Of a stretch of DNA of 64,000 nt, positions 52,235-61,474 are shown piece by piece. A program made the translations under genes and the position numbers. Within the stretch, counting starts at the first letter, position 1; every line of letters begins with the position of its first letter. The DNA comes from JBMDXB01 sp048594975 (GTDB lineage: Bacteria; Acidobacteriota; Vicinamibacteria; Vicinamibacterales; 2-12-FULL-66-21), in the NCBI GenBank assembly GCA_048594975.1, contig JBMDXQ010000101.1, forward strand, positions 124,001-188,000. The letters run 5' to 3'. The notes under the pieces are model-generated. The model made no database searches. It worked only from the letters and a program-made list of their open reading frames with translations, and had not been told where the DNA came from.

Positions 52235-53421
52235 CACGTGGCGCGTCCACATCTCGCGAAGAGGTGAACGTCCCTGTTATGCGCATCCTGCACGTCACGT
52301 CTCACCTGCCGCCTGACCAGGCGGCCAACGCGCTGCTGCCGTGGCAGCTCGGCCGTTGGGCGCGCGAGGCCGGCGACGACGTGGCGTACGTCGCGCACCC
52401 GCCGCGGGCGGGACGTGCGGCGGCGATTCCTGGTCCGGCGACCTGGATCCCGCGACGCCGGCGCGGGTTCCTCGGCGGATCGAGGTTTGGCTCGCTCGCC
52501 TCAGCCGCCGCCGCCTGGCGCGCGCTCGCGCCGCGGATCGAGGCGGCCGACCTCGTGCACGCGCACGGCAACGGGCTGCTGCCGGAGCTCGCGGTGTTGC
52601 TGGCGCGCCGCCGCGGCAGACCCTCCGTGCTGACGCTGTATGGGACCGAGGTCTGGCACTACCGGCCCAGACGCCCCCTCGATCTGTTCACCCGCGCCTA
52701 CCAGGCCGCATCGTACGTGACGTTCTACAGCGAGCGTTTGATGGCGCGTGCAGACGAGCTCGGGCTCCGCCGACGTGAGGCGCAGGTCGTCTATCCCCCG
52801 GTTGCCCCGCATTTCGTGTTCCACGACGAAGCAGCACAGGCGGCGTGCCGCGAGGCGCTCGGGATCGGCAACCGGCACCTCCTCGTCAACGTCAAGCGCC
52901 TGCACCCGCTCGCCGGCCAGCGCTGCCTGATCGAGGCGATGAACGAGGTGATCCGCGACCACCCGGATACGCGCCTGGTCATCTGCGGAACCGGCGACCT
53001 GTTCGAGGAGCTGAAAGCGGCCACGCGTTCGGCTGGCGTCGAACGGCACGTCGACTTCGCCGGCCTCGTCGACAACCCGATCGTCGCCCGCTACTGCGCC
53101 GCCGCGGATCTCTTCGTGCTCCCGTCGCGGCTCGAGGCGCTGCCGACCGTGGCGGTAGAGGCACTGGCGTGCGGTACCCCGGTGCTCTCCACGGACAACC
53201 CGGGCGGCCTCGAGCTCAACGATGCCTTCGGCCCCGACGTCGCGATCGTGCCGCGCGAGCAGCCGCTCGCGCTGGCGAAGGCCATTACGCACTTCCTCCG
53301 CAACAAGCGGCGCACGCTGCCGGGCACCCGCGAGACGATTGAACGGGAGTTCAGGGCCGGTGCCGCCGCCGCGAAGTACCGGGCGATCTACGCCAGGGTG
53401 ACAGCCGCCCCCAGCCCCTGA
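52231..53421 (+). CDS. Glycosyltransferase family 4 protein
   Basis: A GT-B transferase of 396 residues from the GTG at 52231 that overlaps the upstream stop (GTGA); an ATG at 52279 gives a family-like start MRILHVTSHLPPDQAAN and 380 residues. Donor domain: VNVKRLHPLAGQRCLIEAM, LVICGTGDLFEELK, VDFAGLVDNPIVARYCAAADLFVLPS and EALPTVAVEALACGTPVLSTDNPGG. It closes the glycan region; a TATGAT box and hairpins follow before yqeY. Confidence 0.86.
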   Translation: MTRGASTSREEVNVPVMRILHVTSHLPPDQAANALLPWQLGRWAREAGDDVAYVAHPPRAGRAAAIPGPATWIPRRRRGFLGGSRFGSLASAAAAWRALAPRIEAADLVHAHGNGLLPELAVLLARRRGRPSVLTLYGTEVWHYRPRRPLDLFTRAYQAASYVTFYSERLMARADELGLRRREAQVVYPPVAPHFVFHDEAAQAACREALGIGNRHLLVNVKRLHPLAGQRCLIEAMNEVIRDHPDTRLVICGTGDLFEELKAATRSAGVERHVDFAGLVDNPIVARYCAAADLFVLPSRLEALPTVAVEALACGTPVLSTDNPGGLELNDAFGPDVAIVPREQPLALAKAITHFLRNKRRTLPGTRETIEREFRAGAAAAKYRAIYARVTAAPSP

Positions 53422-53429
53422 TCGGCAGG

Positions 53430-53435
53430 TATGAT
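53430..53435 (+). promoter_or_regulatory. -10-like TATGAT upstream of yqeY
   Basis: TATGAT at 53430-53435 lies just after the glycan region. A transcript from near 53442 would carry an 80-base GC-rich leader before yqeY. No strong -35 is visible. Confidence 0.35.
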
Positions 53436-53444
53436 GGAGCGTCT

Positions 53445-53485
53445 GGGGACCGGCGTCCCCGCCCGGCGACGGACCGCGGGCGGGG
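53445..53485 (+). other. Two mutually exclusive hairpins in the yqeY leader
   Basis: GGGGAC/GTCCCC (53445-53450 with 53455-53460) and CCCCGCCCG/CGGGCGGGG (53457-53465 with 53477-53485) share 53457-53460, so only one stem can form at a time. This may be chance in GC-rich DNA, or a terminator remnant of the glycan operon. Confidence 0.3.
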
Positions 53486-53521
53486 CGCGATCGGTGTGCC
53501 CACCTGGAACGGAGACCCGCA

Positions 53522-53971
53522 ATGCCGCTCGTCGACACCATCAGCCGTGACATCGCCGAGGCCATGCGTGCGAAGGACCAGCTGCGGCTCGGCGCGCTCC
53601 GCATGGCCAAAACGGCGCTCGTGAACCGGGAGGTCGAGAAGGGACGCGCGCTGGACGAGGCGGAATCGCAGCAGGTGATCGCCTCGCTGCTCAAGCAGCG
53701 CCGCGAGTCGGCGGAGCAATTCGAGAAGTTCGGCCGCCAGGAGCTCGCCCGGAAGGAGCAGGCCGAGATCGCCGTGCTCGAGGCCTACGTGCCGCCGCCG
53801 GCCAGCCCTGAGGAAGTCGACCTTGCAATCGCCGACGCCATCGCCGAGACCGGCGCCTCGACGCCAAAGGACGTCGGCAGGGTGATGAAGGCAGTGATGC
53901 CGAGGCTGGCCGGCAAGACGGTCGACGGGAAGACGGTCAACGAGCTCGTGCGCAGGAAGCTGGGCTCGTAG
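53522..53971 (+). CDS. yqeY: GatB/YqeY domain protein
   Basis: A 149-residue member of the YqeY family, related to the C-terminal tail domain of GatB and thought to interact with tRNA. It starts MPLVDTISRDIAEAMRAKDQLRLGALRM and has KQRRESAEQFEKFGRQELARKEQAEIAVLEAYVP, then DVGRVMKAVMPRLAGKTVDGKTVNELVRRKL, all signatures. GGAG lies nine bases upstream of the ATG. It usually sits near rpsU and dnaG, but neither is here. Confidence 0.92.
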   Translation: MPLVDTISRDIAEAMRAKDQLRLGALRMAKTALVNREVEKGRALDEAESQQVIASLLKQRRESAEQFEKFGRQELARKEQAEIAVLEAYVPPPASPEEVDLAIADAIAETGASTPKDVGRVMKAVMPRLAGKTVDGKTVNELVRRKLGS

Positions 53972-53979
53972 AATTCGCA

Positions 53980-54002
53980 AACCTTTTGGCGCACCGTTCG
54001 TC
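53980..54002 (+). promoter_or_regulatory. ECF-sigma-like promoter AAC-N17-GTC
   Basis: AACCTTTT (53980-53987) and CGTCTAAT (53999-54006). The AAC to GTC spacing is 17 bases, the distance typical of ECF sigma promoters (GGAAC N16-17 CGTC), and the run of T after AAC is common in them. It lies nine bases after the yqeY stop, and the only downstream feature within 80 bases is a terminator. Confidence 0.45.
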
Positions 54003-54007
54003 TAATG

Positions 54008-54082
54008 CTGTTGAAAGGCACGCACAAGCCTCTCATCCATCCTCCAGTGAAGGCTCCTGTTCCACAGCAGGAGCCTTTTTTT
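54008..54082 (+). ncRNA. Candidate small RNA, about 70-75 nt
   Basis: A transcript starting after the CGTCTAAT box would run from about 54008-54013 to the T-tract ending at 54082. It has no convincing reading frame: a frame from ATG 54005 runs through the terminator stem with no ribosome binding site. The unpaired part contains AAAGGCACGCACAAG and CCATCCTCC; the latter could pair with Shine-Dalgarno GGAGG. Promoter and terminator are seen in the sequence; an RNA product is inference. Alternatively the terminator simply ends yqeY. Confidence 0.4.
54050..54082 (+). terminator. Strong intrinsic terminator
   Basis: AAGGCTCCTG (54050-54059), an 8-base loop, CAGGAGCCTT (54068-54077), then T to 54082, seven Ts in a row from 54076. 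A perfect 10-base stem and T-tract make this the clearest intrinsic terminator in the window. The remaining 54083-54263 shows only an extended -10 box before murJ. Confidence 0.9.
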
Positions 54083-54223
54083 CTGCCGCGTCTGGTGGCG
54101 CGTGCGCTCGCGCACGCCCGGCACCTTGCCCGCGGGCTCGAGCCGGGCACGGAGGAAGAGCGGCCCGGCTGTCCCGATCCGGTCACCGTCCGGTGATGGA
54201 CGCCGGCCGTAGCCGGTCGCGTG

Positions 54224-54232
54224 TGGTACGCT
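54224..54232 (+). promoter_or_regulatory. Extended -10 box TGG TACGCT before murJ
   Basis: TG at 54224-54225 and TACGCT at 54227-54232, 32 bases before the murJ ATG. No -35 consensus is present. Confidence 0.35.
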
Positions 54233-54263
54233 GGCCGATCCCGATGCTCCCTCCTCCCGGCAA

Positions 54264-55847
<1,584 letters not shown>

Positions 55848-55853
55848 GCGTTT

Positions 55854-57050
55854 GTGATTCCCCTTCGATCCAGGCTCCACCCGACCGTGCTGCTGATGGC
55901 GGCGGCGCACATGATGGTCGACGGCTACGGCAACGTGCTGGCGCCGCTGCTGCCGCTGCTCATCCCCAAACTGAAGTTGACGCTCGCCAGCGCCGGCACG
56001 CTCACGATGCTGTTTCAGATCGCCGCGTCGGTCGCGCAGGTCGGCTTCGGGCACCTCGCCGACCGCTGGCGGCCGCGCCTGCTCGTGATGGCCGGTCCGG
56101 TCGTCTCGGTCGCGGTGCTCAGCCTGATTGGGCTGGCGGACTCGTTCCTGTCGTGCGCGGTCATCCTCGTCGTCGGTGGCCTGGGCTGCGCCGCGTTCCA
56201 CCCGCCGGCGGCGGCGCTCGCCTACCGCCTCGGCGGCGGCTCGCCCGGCCTCTCGATGTCGGTGTACATCACCGGCGGCTCGCTCGGGTTCGCGCTCGGC
56301 CCGTTGATGTTCGCGCCGTTCGCCGGGCGCTTCGGCCTACCGTGGACGCCGGTGCTCGCGCTCCCCGGTCTAGTCGTCGTCGCGCTCTTCCTGCTGCGCG
56401 TCCCCCCGCTCGAGATTCACGCAGCGGCCGGCGGGGGCCTCGGGGCCTTGAAACCCTACGCGAAACCGCTGTCGCTTCTGTACACGATCGTCGTCCTGCG
56501 GACGCTCACGTCGCTGGCGTTCGCGACGTTCGTGCCCGTCATGCTGACGCGGCGGGGACTCTCCGTGGCCGAGGCGGGCGCGGCGGTGGCGCTGTATCTC
56601 TTCGGCAGCGGTGTCGGCGGGTTTGCCGGCGGGCCGCTGGCGGACCGCTACGGTCCGCGACGGGTAATCGCGTGGTCGCTGGTGGCCGCGAGTCCCGTGC
56701 TGTTCGTCGCGCCGTTCCTGACGGGCTGGGCGTTCCCCGTTGTGCTGGCGATCGGCGGGCTCTTTCTTCAGTCGACGCTGCCGGTCAACGTGACCTTCGG
56801 CCAGGCGCTGGCGCCGGTGAGCGCCGCGACCGTGTCGTCGCTGATGATGGGGTTCGCGTGGGGCACCGGCGGGCTGACCGTGCCTCTCGTCGGCTACGTC
56901 GCGGACCGGGCGGGCATCGAGGCGACGCTCGTCGGCCTCTCGCTGCTTCCACTCGCCGCAGCCGCGTGCGCCCTTCCGCTGCCAGCTCGTGCCGGTGCCG
57001 GCGTGACCGCCGGCCCGACGGACGTTCTCCTGCCGGGAACGCGAACCTGA
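55854..57050 (+). CDS. MFS transporter, fosmidomycin-resistance (Fsr)-like
   Basis: A 398-residue transporter with about twelve helices. The start HPTVLLMAAAHMMVDGYGNVLAPLLPLLIPKL and the stretch GLGCAAFHPPAAALAYRL (AAFHP) fit Fsr-like major facilitator proteins; GHLADRWRPR is the loop 2-3 motif and GPLADRYGPRRV its repeat. It is probably an efflux pump of unknown substrate. GTG start six bases after the murJ stop, so likely one operon with murJ. Confidence 0.85.
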   Translation: MIPLRSRLHPTVLLMAAAHMMVDGYGNVLAPLLPLLIPKLKLTLASAGTLTMLFQIAASVAQVGFGHLADRWRPRLLVMAGPVVSVAVLSLIGLADSFLSCAVILVVGGLGCAAFHPPAAALAYRLGGGSPGLSMSVYITGGSLGFALGPLMFAPFAGRFGLPWTPVLALPGLVVVALFLLRVPPLEIHAAAGGGLGALKPYAKPLSLLYTIVVLRTLTSLAFATFVPVMLTRRGLSVAEAGAAVALYLFGSGVGGFAGGPLADRYGPRRVIAWSLVAASPVLFVAPFLTGWAFPVVLAIGGLFLQSTLPVNVTFGQALAPVSAATVSSLMMGFAWGTGGLTVPLVGYVADRAGIEATLVGLSLLPLAAAACALPLPARAGAGVTAGPTDVLLPGTRT

Positions 57051-57065
57051 GCCTCACGACCGCTG

Positions 57066-57074
57066 TGGTACGAT
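57066..57074 (+). promoter_or_regulatory. Extended -10 box TGG TACGAT before rhomboid gene
   Basis: TG at 57066-57067 and TACGAT at 57069-57074, 20 bases before the ATG at 57095. Confidence 0.35.
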
Positions 57075-57094
57075 AGTTTCTTTCACGACCTCCG

Positions 57095-57829
57095 ATGAGG
57101 CGTTACGGCCCAAGCACGCTCGCGTATTCCTTCGGTCCCGGACCGATCACCCCGGGTGTGAAATGGATCATCTGGGCCAACGTCGTCATGTTCGTCGCCA
57201 CTCTGGTCTTCCAGGGTGTCATTTTCGAACCGCTGGCGCTCTCCCCGCAGATGGTCCTCGAGCATGGCTGGGTCTGGCAGCCCGTCACCTACATGTTCCT
57301 GCACGCCAACGCGATGCACATCCTGTTCAACATGCTCGGCGTGTGGATGTTCGGCGTCGAGCTGGAACGGTTGTGGGGGACGACGTACTTTCTTCGCTAC
57401 TACGGCGTCGCCGGCATCGGCGCGGCGATCACGACACTCGTCGTCTCGTTCCTGCCGTTTGACTTCGCCGCGCCGGTGTACACCTCGCTCACCGTCGGCG
57501 CGTCCGGCGCGCTCTACGGGATCCTCCTGGCGTTCGCGATGTACTACCCGAACCGGCCGATCCTGATGATGCTGCTCTTCCCCGTGCCGGCGAAGTACTT
57601 CGTCATCATCATCGGGGCGCTGTCGTTCGCGACCGGCGGCACCGGTGTTGCTCACGCCGCCCACCTCGGCGGCCTGCTCTTCGGCTATCTCTATCTGCGC
57701 AAGGGGCGCGGCGGGTCGCTGACGGCCGAGATCAAGTACCGCTATCTCAAGTGGAAGATGAACCGGCTGCGCCGGAAGTTCGATGTCTACTCAGGGCGAC
57801 GCGGCGATTGGGACAGGCACGTTCACTGA
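57095..57829 (+). CDS. Rhomboid-family intramembrane serine protease
   Basis: A 244-residue membrane protein with six helices. WQPVTYMFLHANAMHILFNMLGVWMFG gives the HAN-x-x-H-x-x-x-N block, TVGASGALYGILLAFAM the catalytic Ser (GASG), and GVAHAAHLGGLLFGYLYL the catalytic His. A basic C-terminal cytoplasmic tail of about 45 residues follows. Substrates are unknown. The heptad array at 57836 begins seven bases after its stop. Confidence 0.92.
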   Translation: MRRYGPSTLAYSFGPGPITPGVKWIIWANVVMFVATLVFQGVIFEPLALSPQMVLEHGWVWQPVTYMFLHANAMHILFNMLGVWMFGVELERLWGTTYFLRYYGVAGIGAAITTLVVSFLPFDFAAPVYTSLTVGASGALYGILLAFAMYYPNRPILMMLLFPVPAKYFVIIIGALSFATGGTGVAHAAHLGGLLFGYLYLRKGRGGSLTAEIKYRYLKWKMNRLRRKFDVYSGRRGDWDRHVH

Positions 57830-57835
57830 CGCGTG

Positions 57836-57890
57836 TCAATGCTGAATGCCGAATGCTCAATGCGAATGCCGAATGCTGAATGCCGAATGC
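57836..57890. repeat. Heptad tandem array, eight units of about TGAATGC
   Basis: Between convergent genes, the units read TCAATGC, TGAATGC, CGAATGC, TCAATGC, GAATGC (one base short), CGAATGC, TGAATGC, CGAATGC (57836-57890). The flank GTGTCAATGC at the left and GCATTTGAC at the right (57892-57900) form an imperfect inverted pair. The DNA here is strikingly less GC-rich than the genes around it. Confidence 0.8.
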
Positions 57891-57907
57891 GGCATTTGAC
57901 AAGCCCC

Positions 57908-58699
57908 TCAGAGAAGCCCCTTCACATACCCGCCGTCAATCTGCAGCGTCGTTCCCGTCAGGTATGACGCCCGTGCCGACGCCAGAAAGGCCACGACGTC
58001 GCCGAACTCCTCCGGCGACGCCAGGCGCCCGAGCGGGATCATCGCTTCGGTCCGCTTCTGCACGGCCTCGATGGTGACGCCCTCGCGAGTGGCGGCCGCC
58101 TCCGCCAGCTCGACGACGCGATCGGTGCGCGTGTAGCCGGGGGCAACACAGTTGACGAGGATGTTGTCCGCCGCCAGCTCCACGGCGAGGGTTTTGGCGA
58201 GGCCGGTGAGCCCGGCGCGCAGCGCGTTCGACAGCGCCAGCGCCTCGATCGGCTGCTTCGCGGAAACGGAGGTGACGTAGATCATCCGGCCGCCGTGGCG
58301 CTGCCGCATGTGCGGGATGACGGCGCGCGACAGCCGAACCACGCTCATAAGCAGCGACTCGATAGCCGCCTGCCAGTCGTCGTCGGTGAGCGCCTCGAAG
58401 AGCGCGGACTTCGGCCCGCCGGTGTTGGTCACGAGGATGTCGACGGCGCCGAGCGCCCGAGCGCTTTCCGCCACGAGCCGGCCGACGTCCGTCGCGCGCG
58501 CAACGTCGGCGACGATCGGGATCACCCGGCCGCCCGTCTCGGCGCTGATGGCGGCTGCCGCCGCTTCGAGCGTCGCAGCCGTGCGGCCGCAGATCGCCAC
58601 GCTCGCGCCTTCACGCGCCAGCGACACCGCGACGGCGCGCCCGAGCCCCCTGCTCGCGGCGCAGACGATCGCGCACCGTCCGCGCAGCGCCAGGTCCAC
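57908..58699 (-). CDS. SDR oxidoreductase-like protein lacking the Tyr/Lys catalytic pair
   Basis: A 263-residue short-chain dehydrogenase-like protein. It has the NAD(P) loop CAASRGLGRAVA (13-24), NTGG (92-95), the catalytic-type Ser in VTSVSA, and C-terminal GTTLQIDGGY. Where YxxxK is expected it reads LALSN at 154-158, so both Tyr and Lys are missing. I recall other bacterial SDRs with an LSN-type motif here, so it may be a functional subgroup. The GTG at 58699 is preceded nine bases upstream by AGGAG, which sets the start; a longer frame would extend towards the heptad element. Confidence 0.85.
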   Translation of the reverse strand: MDLALRGRCAIVCAASRGLGRAVAVSLAREGASVAICGRTAATLEAAAAAISAETGGRVIPIVADVARATDVGRLVAESARALGAVDILVTNTGGPKSALFEALTDDDWQAAIESLLMSVVRLSRAVIPHMRQRHGGRMIYVTSVSAKQPIEALALSNALRAGLTGLAKTLAVELAADNILVNCVAPGYTRTDRVVELAEAAATREGVTIEAVQKRTEAMIPLGRLASPEEFGDVVAFLASARASYLTGTTLQIDGGYVKGLL

Positions 58700-58738
58700 G
58701 CTACCAGGCTCCTGAAAAACGGCGGCTGGTGGACGCGC

Positions 58739-58803
58739 ACTCTCCACCAGCCAATTCCCGTGCTTCCTCGTGTCTGGGAGACGGGCAGCGGGGGTCGGGA
58801 GCT
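58739..58803. repeat. Heptad element with CGTGTCT core
   Basis: Units read ACTCTCC, ACCAGCC, AATTCCC (58739-58759), then the core CGTGTCT (58769-58775), then GGGAGAC, GGGCAGC, GGGGGTC, GGGAGCT (58776-58803). The 14 bases TCCTCGTGTCTGGG (58765-58778) are identical to 31760-31773, and the first unit ACTCTCC is also shared. It lies upstream of the SDR gene, in the gap before the cupin gene on the same strand. Confidence 0.7.
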
Positions 58804-58830
58804 GTCCCCGGCGGCGTGATCACCATCCGG

Positions 58831-59211
58831 CTATTCGCGCTCGCGCGGGACGTCGTGAAAGTACGTGTCGGTCCGATCGAGCCAGTCCTGGCGGATCGGG
58901 CTGAACAGGTCGAGCTCGAACGTGTCGTCGAGCGCTTCCGCCTGGTGCTCGACCCAGGAGGGAATGTGGAGCACCTCGCCTTCACGCAGCATGATCTCCT
59001 CGCCGCCGACGAGGAACTTCATCGCGCCCTGCAGGACGTAGGTCATCTGCTCGCTCTCGTGCGAGTGCATCGGCACCAGCGCGCCTTTCTTCAGGTAGAT
59101 CTGGGCGAGCATCTCACGCTCGCCGGTGACGATCTTGCGCGAGATCATCTCGGTGACCTTCTCCAGCTCGATCTCGTCCCAGCGGTGCAGCCTGACGGTC
59201 TGTGTGCTCAC
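58831..59211 (-). CDS. Small cupin-domain protein
   Basis: A 126-residue single-domain cupin. The metal-site motif 1 is MHSHESEQMTYVLQGAMKFLVGG (H-x-H-x5-Y-type spacing), and motif 2 is EVLHIPSWVEHQAE with the late His. Function unknown; such proteins bind small ligands or act as dioxygenases or isomerases. The GTG at 59211 fits the cupin length; a longer frame would run into the divergent promoter region and antisense to the E1 gene. Confidence 0.83.
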   Translation of the reverse strand: MSTQTVRLHRWDEIELEKVTEMISRKIVTGEREMLAQIYLKKGALVPMHSHESEQMTYVLQGAMKFLVGGEEIMLREGEVLHIPSWVEHQAEALDDTFELDLFSPIRQDWLDRTDTYFHDVPRERE

Positions 59212-59236
59212 GATCGCGCCTTTCCAGAGGGTGGCG

Positions 59237-59268
59237 ATTATATCGCCCCGGAAACCGAATGCTATAAT
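59237..59268. promoter_or_regulatory. Back-to-back -10 boxes between cupin and E1 genes
   Basis: TGC TATAAT on the plus strand (59260-59268) and TATAAT on the minus strand (59242-59237) are both perfect -10 hexamers within 32 bases, facing apart. Neither has a consensus -35. The plus-strand leader would be about 40 bases before ATG 59315, the minus-strand leader about 20 before GTG 59211. Confidence 0.5.
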
Positions 59269-59314
59269 GCCGAGGTCTCGTGACTGCTCTTCCCACGAAA
59301 GGCGTCCATCGGGG

Positions 59315-61462
59315 ATGAAAGGGACCGCCGTCAGCAACGGCAGGAACGCGAAGGCGGAGCGCGCCGCCGGCACCCGCCACGAAGGGCTCACCCGCGACGA
59401 TCTCCTGCGGGCCTATCGGACGATGCTGCTGTCGCGGCGGCTCGACGACAAGGAGATCCAGCTCAAGAACCAGAGCCTGATCTTCTTCCAGATCAGCGGC
59501 GCCGGACACGAAGCCGTGCTCGTCGCGGCGGGGATGATGCTCAAGGGCGGCCACGACTGGTTCTATCCGTACTATCGCGACCGGGCGCTGTGCCTCACGA
59601 TTGGGATGACGCCGCTCGAGATGCTGCTCAGTGCCGTCGCCGCGAAGGAGGACCCGAACTCCGGGGGCCGGCAGATGCCGTCGCACTGGGGCCACAAGCG
59701 CCTCAACATCGTGTCCCAGTCGAGCCCCACGGGGACGCAGTGCCTGCAGGCGGTGGGCTGCGCCGAAGCGGGACGGCTTTACGAGAAGATCGCCGACATC
59801 GAAGGGCGGGACGAACGGTTCCGGCACGACGAAGTCGTGTACGTCTCGATCGGCGAGGGCACCTCGAGCGAGGGGGAGTTCTGGGAATCGCTCAACTCCG
59901 CCTGCATCGACCGGTTGCCGGTCGTATATCTGGTCGAGGACAACGGCTACGCGATCTCGGTGCCCGTGGAAGTGCAGACAGCGGGCGGCGATCTGTCGAA
60001 GCTGGTGTCGTCGTTTCCGGGCCTGCACGTCCAGAGCATCGACGGCACCGACTTCGTCGGCAGTTACCGCGCGATGGCGCAGGCGATCGCCTACGCGCGG
60101 GCCAGGAGAGGGCCGGCCCTCGTCCACGCGAAGGTTATCAGGCCCTACTCGCACTCGCTGTCCGACGACGAGACGCTGTACAAGACGCCGGCCGCGCGCG
60201 CGGCCGAGGCCGAGCGCGATCCGCTGGTCCGGATGGCGGAGTTCCTCAAGGCGGAGCGGCTGGCCACGCCGAAGGAGCTCGAAACCCTGGTCGGTGACGT
60301 CGAAAAGGAGGTGAACGCCGCCGCCGAGAAGGCGGTGAAGTCGCCGCGGCCGTCGCCCGACACCGCGGCCCTCTACGTCTACTCGCCGGACGTCGATCCC
60401 TCGTCGGACGCGTTCAGCACGCCGCCGTCAGAGGAAGGCAAGCCCGACACGATGGTGGCAGCAATCAACCGCACGCTGCGGGACGAGATGGCGCGCAACC
60501 CGCGCATGGTCGTCTTCGGCGAGGACGTCGCCGACTGCAGCCGAGCAGCCGCTCTCGAGTGCGTGCCCGGCAAGGGCGGTGTCTTCAAGGTGACGCACGG
60601 CCTTCAGCGCGCCTTCGGCGCCACCCGCGTATTCAACTCCCCGCTCGCCGAGGCGAACATCATCGGCCGCGCCATCGGCATGGCGACGCGCGGGATCAAG
60701 CCGGTCGTCGAGATCCAGTTCTTCGACTACATCTGGCCGGCGATGATGCAGTTGCGCGACGAAATGTCGATGCTGCGCTATCGATCGAACAACACGTTCT
60801 CGTGCCCCATGGTCATCCGCGTGGCCACCGGTGGCTACCTGCGCGGCGGCGCGCCCTATCACAGCCAGTCGGGCGAGAGCATCTTCGCGCACTGTCCCGG
60901 CATCCGGATCGCCTTTCCGTCGAACGCGCAGGATGCAGCGGGGCTGCTGCGGACCGCGATCCGGTGCGACGATCCCGTGCTGTATCTCGAACACAAGCAC
61001 CTCTACCGGCAGACCTACAACAAGGGCCCGTATCCGGGCGCCGACTACATGGTGCCCTTCGGCGCGTCGGCCGGCCCCCGCGAGGGCAGCGCTGTCGTGG
61101 TGATCACCTGGGGCGCGCTCGTGCAGCGCTCGCTCCTCGCGGCGCAGCAGGCCGCGAAGGACGGGATCAGCGTGATGGTGATCGATCTGCGCACCATCGT
61201 GCCGTACGACTGGAAGGGGATCGCCGCGGCGGTCGTGGAGACGAACCGCGTGATCATCGCGCACGAGGATCAGTTGACGTGCGGGTTCGGCGCCGAACTG
61301 GCGGCGCGGATTGCCGATGAGCTCTTCGAGCATCTCGACGCGCCGGTCCGCCGCGTGGCGGCCATGGACACGCCGGTCGCGTACTGCCCCGATCTCGAGG
61401 AGGTCATCCTGCCGCAGTCGGCCGACGTGCTGAAGGCGATCCAGGACATCGCCCGCTACTGA
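59315..61462 (+). CDS. Fused E1 alpha-beta 2-oxoacid dehydrogenase component
   Basis: A 715-residue thiamine diphosphate enzyme in which the E1 alpha and beta subunits are joined. The alpha half (about 30-330) has the ThDP motif GEGTSSEGEFWES...N with EDNGYAISVP. The beta half (about 385-715) has VVFGEDVAD, RVFNSPLAEANIIGRAIG, FDYIWPAMMQLRDE, HSQSGE and PVLYLEHKHLYR. It most resembles branched-chain 2-oxoacid or pyruvate dehydrogenase E1. E2 and E3 genes are not adjacent. The linker (about 310-375) is charged and Pro/Ser-rich. ATG 59315 follows a weak GGGG. Confidence 0.92.
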   Translation: MKGTAVSNGRNAKAERAAGTRHEGLTRDDLLRAYRTMLLSRRLDDKEIQLKNQSLIFFQISGAGHEAVLVAAGMMLKGGHDWFYPYYRDRALCLTIGMTPLEMLLSAVAAKEDPNSGGRQMPSHWGHKRLNIVSQSSPTGTQCLQAVGCAEAGRLYEKIADIEGRDERFRHDEVVYVSIGEGTSSEGEFWESLNSACIDRLPVVYLVEDNGYAISVPVEVQTAGGDLSKLVSSFPGLHVQSIDGTDFVGSYRAMAQAIAYARARRGPALVHAKVIRPYSHSLSDDETLYKTPAARAAEAERDPLVRMAEFLKAERLATPKELETLVGDVEKEVNAAAEKAVKSPRPSPDTAALYVYSPDVDPSSDAFSTPPSEEGKPDTMVAAINRTLRDEMARNPRMVVFGEDVADCSRAAALECVPGKGGVFKVTHGLQRAFGATRVFNSPLAEANIIGRAIGMATRGIKPVVEIQFFDYIWPAMMQLRDEMSMLRYRSNNTFSCPMVIRVATGGYLRGGAPYHSQSGESIFAHCPGIRIAFPSNAQDAAGLLRTAIRCDDPVLYLEHKHLYRQTYNKGPYPGADYMVPFGASAGPREGSAVVVITWGALVQRSLLAAQQAAKDGISVMVIDLRTIVPYDWKGIAAAVVETNRVIIAHEDQLTCGFGAELAARIADELFEHLDAPVRRVAAMDTPVAYCPDLEEVILPQSADVLKAIQDIARY

Positions 61463-61474
61463 GGGGCGCCGCCC

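Noticed and set aside
54005..54196. Possible 63-residue small protein
   Set aside because: The frame reads through a strong intrinsic terminator stem and has no ribosome binding site.
57836..57890. Possible CRISPR-like array
   Set aside because: Units are 7 bases with no spacers and no cas genes; this is a tandem heptad repeat.
58700..58747. N-terminal extension of the SDR gene
   Set aside because: AGGAG lies nine bases before the GTG at 58699 and the extension would run into the heptad element.
59212..59391. N-terminal extension of the cupin protein
   Set aside because: It would cross the divergent promoter region and lie antisense to the E1 start; the cupin domain is complete without it.
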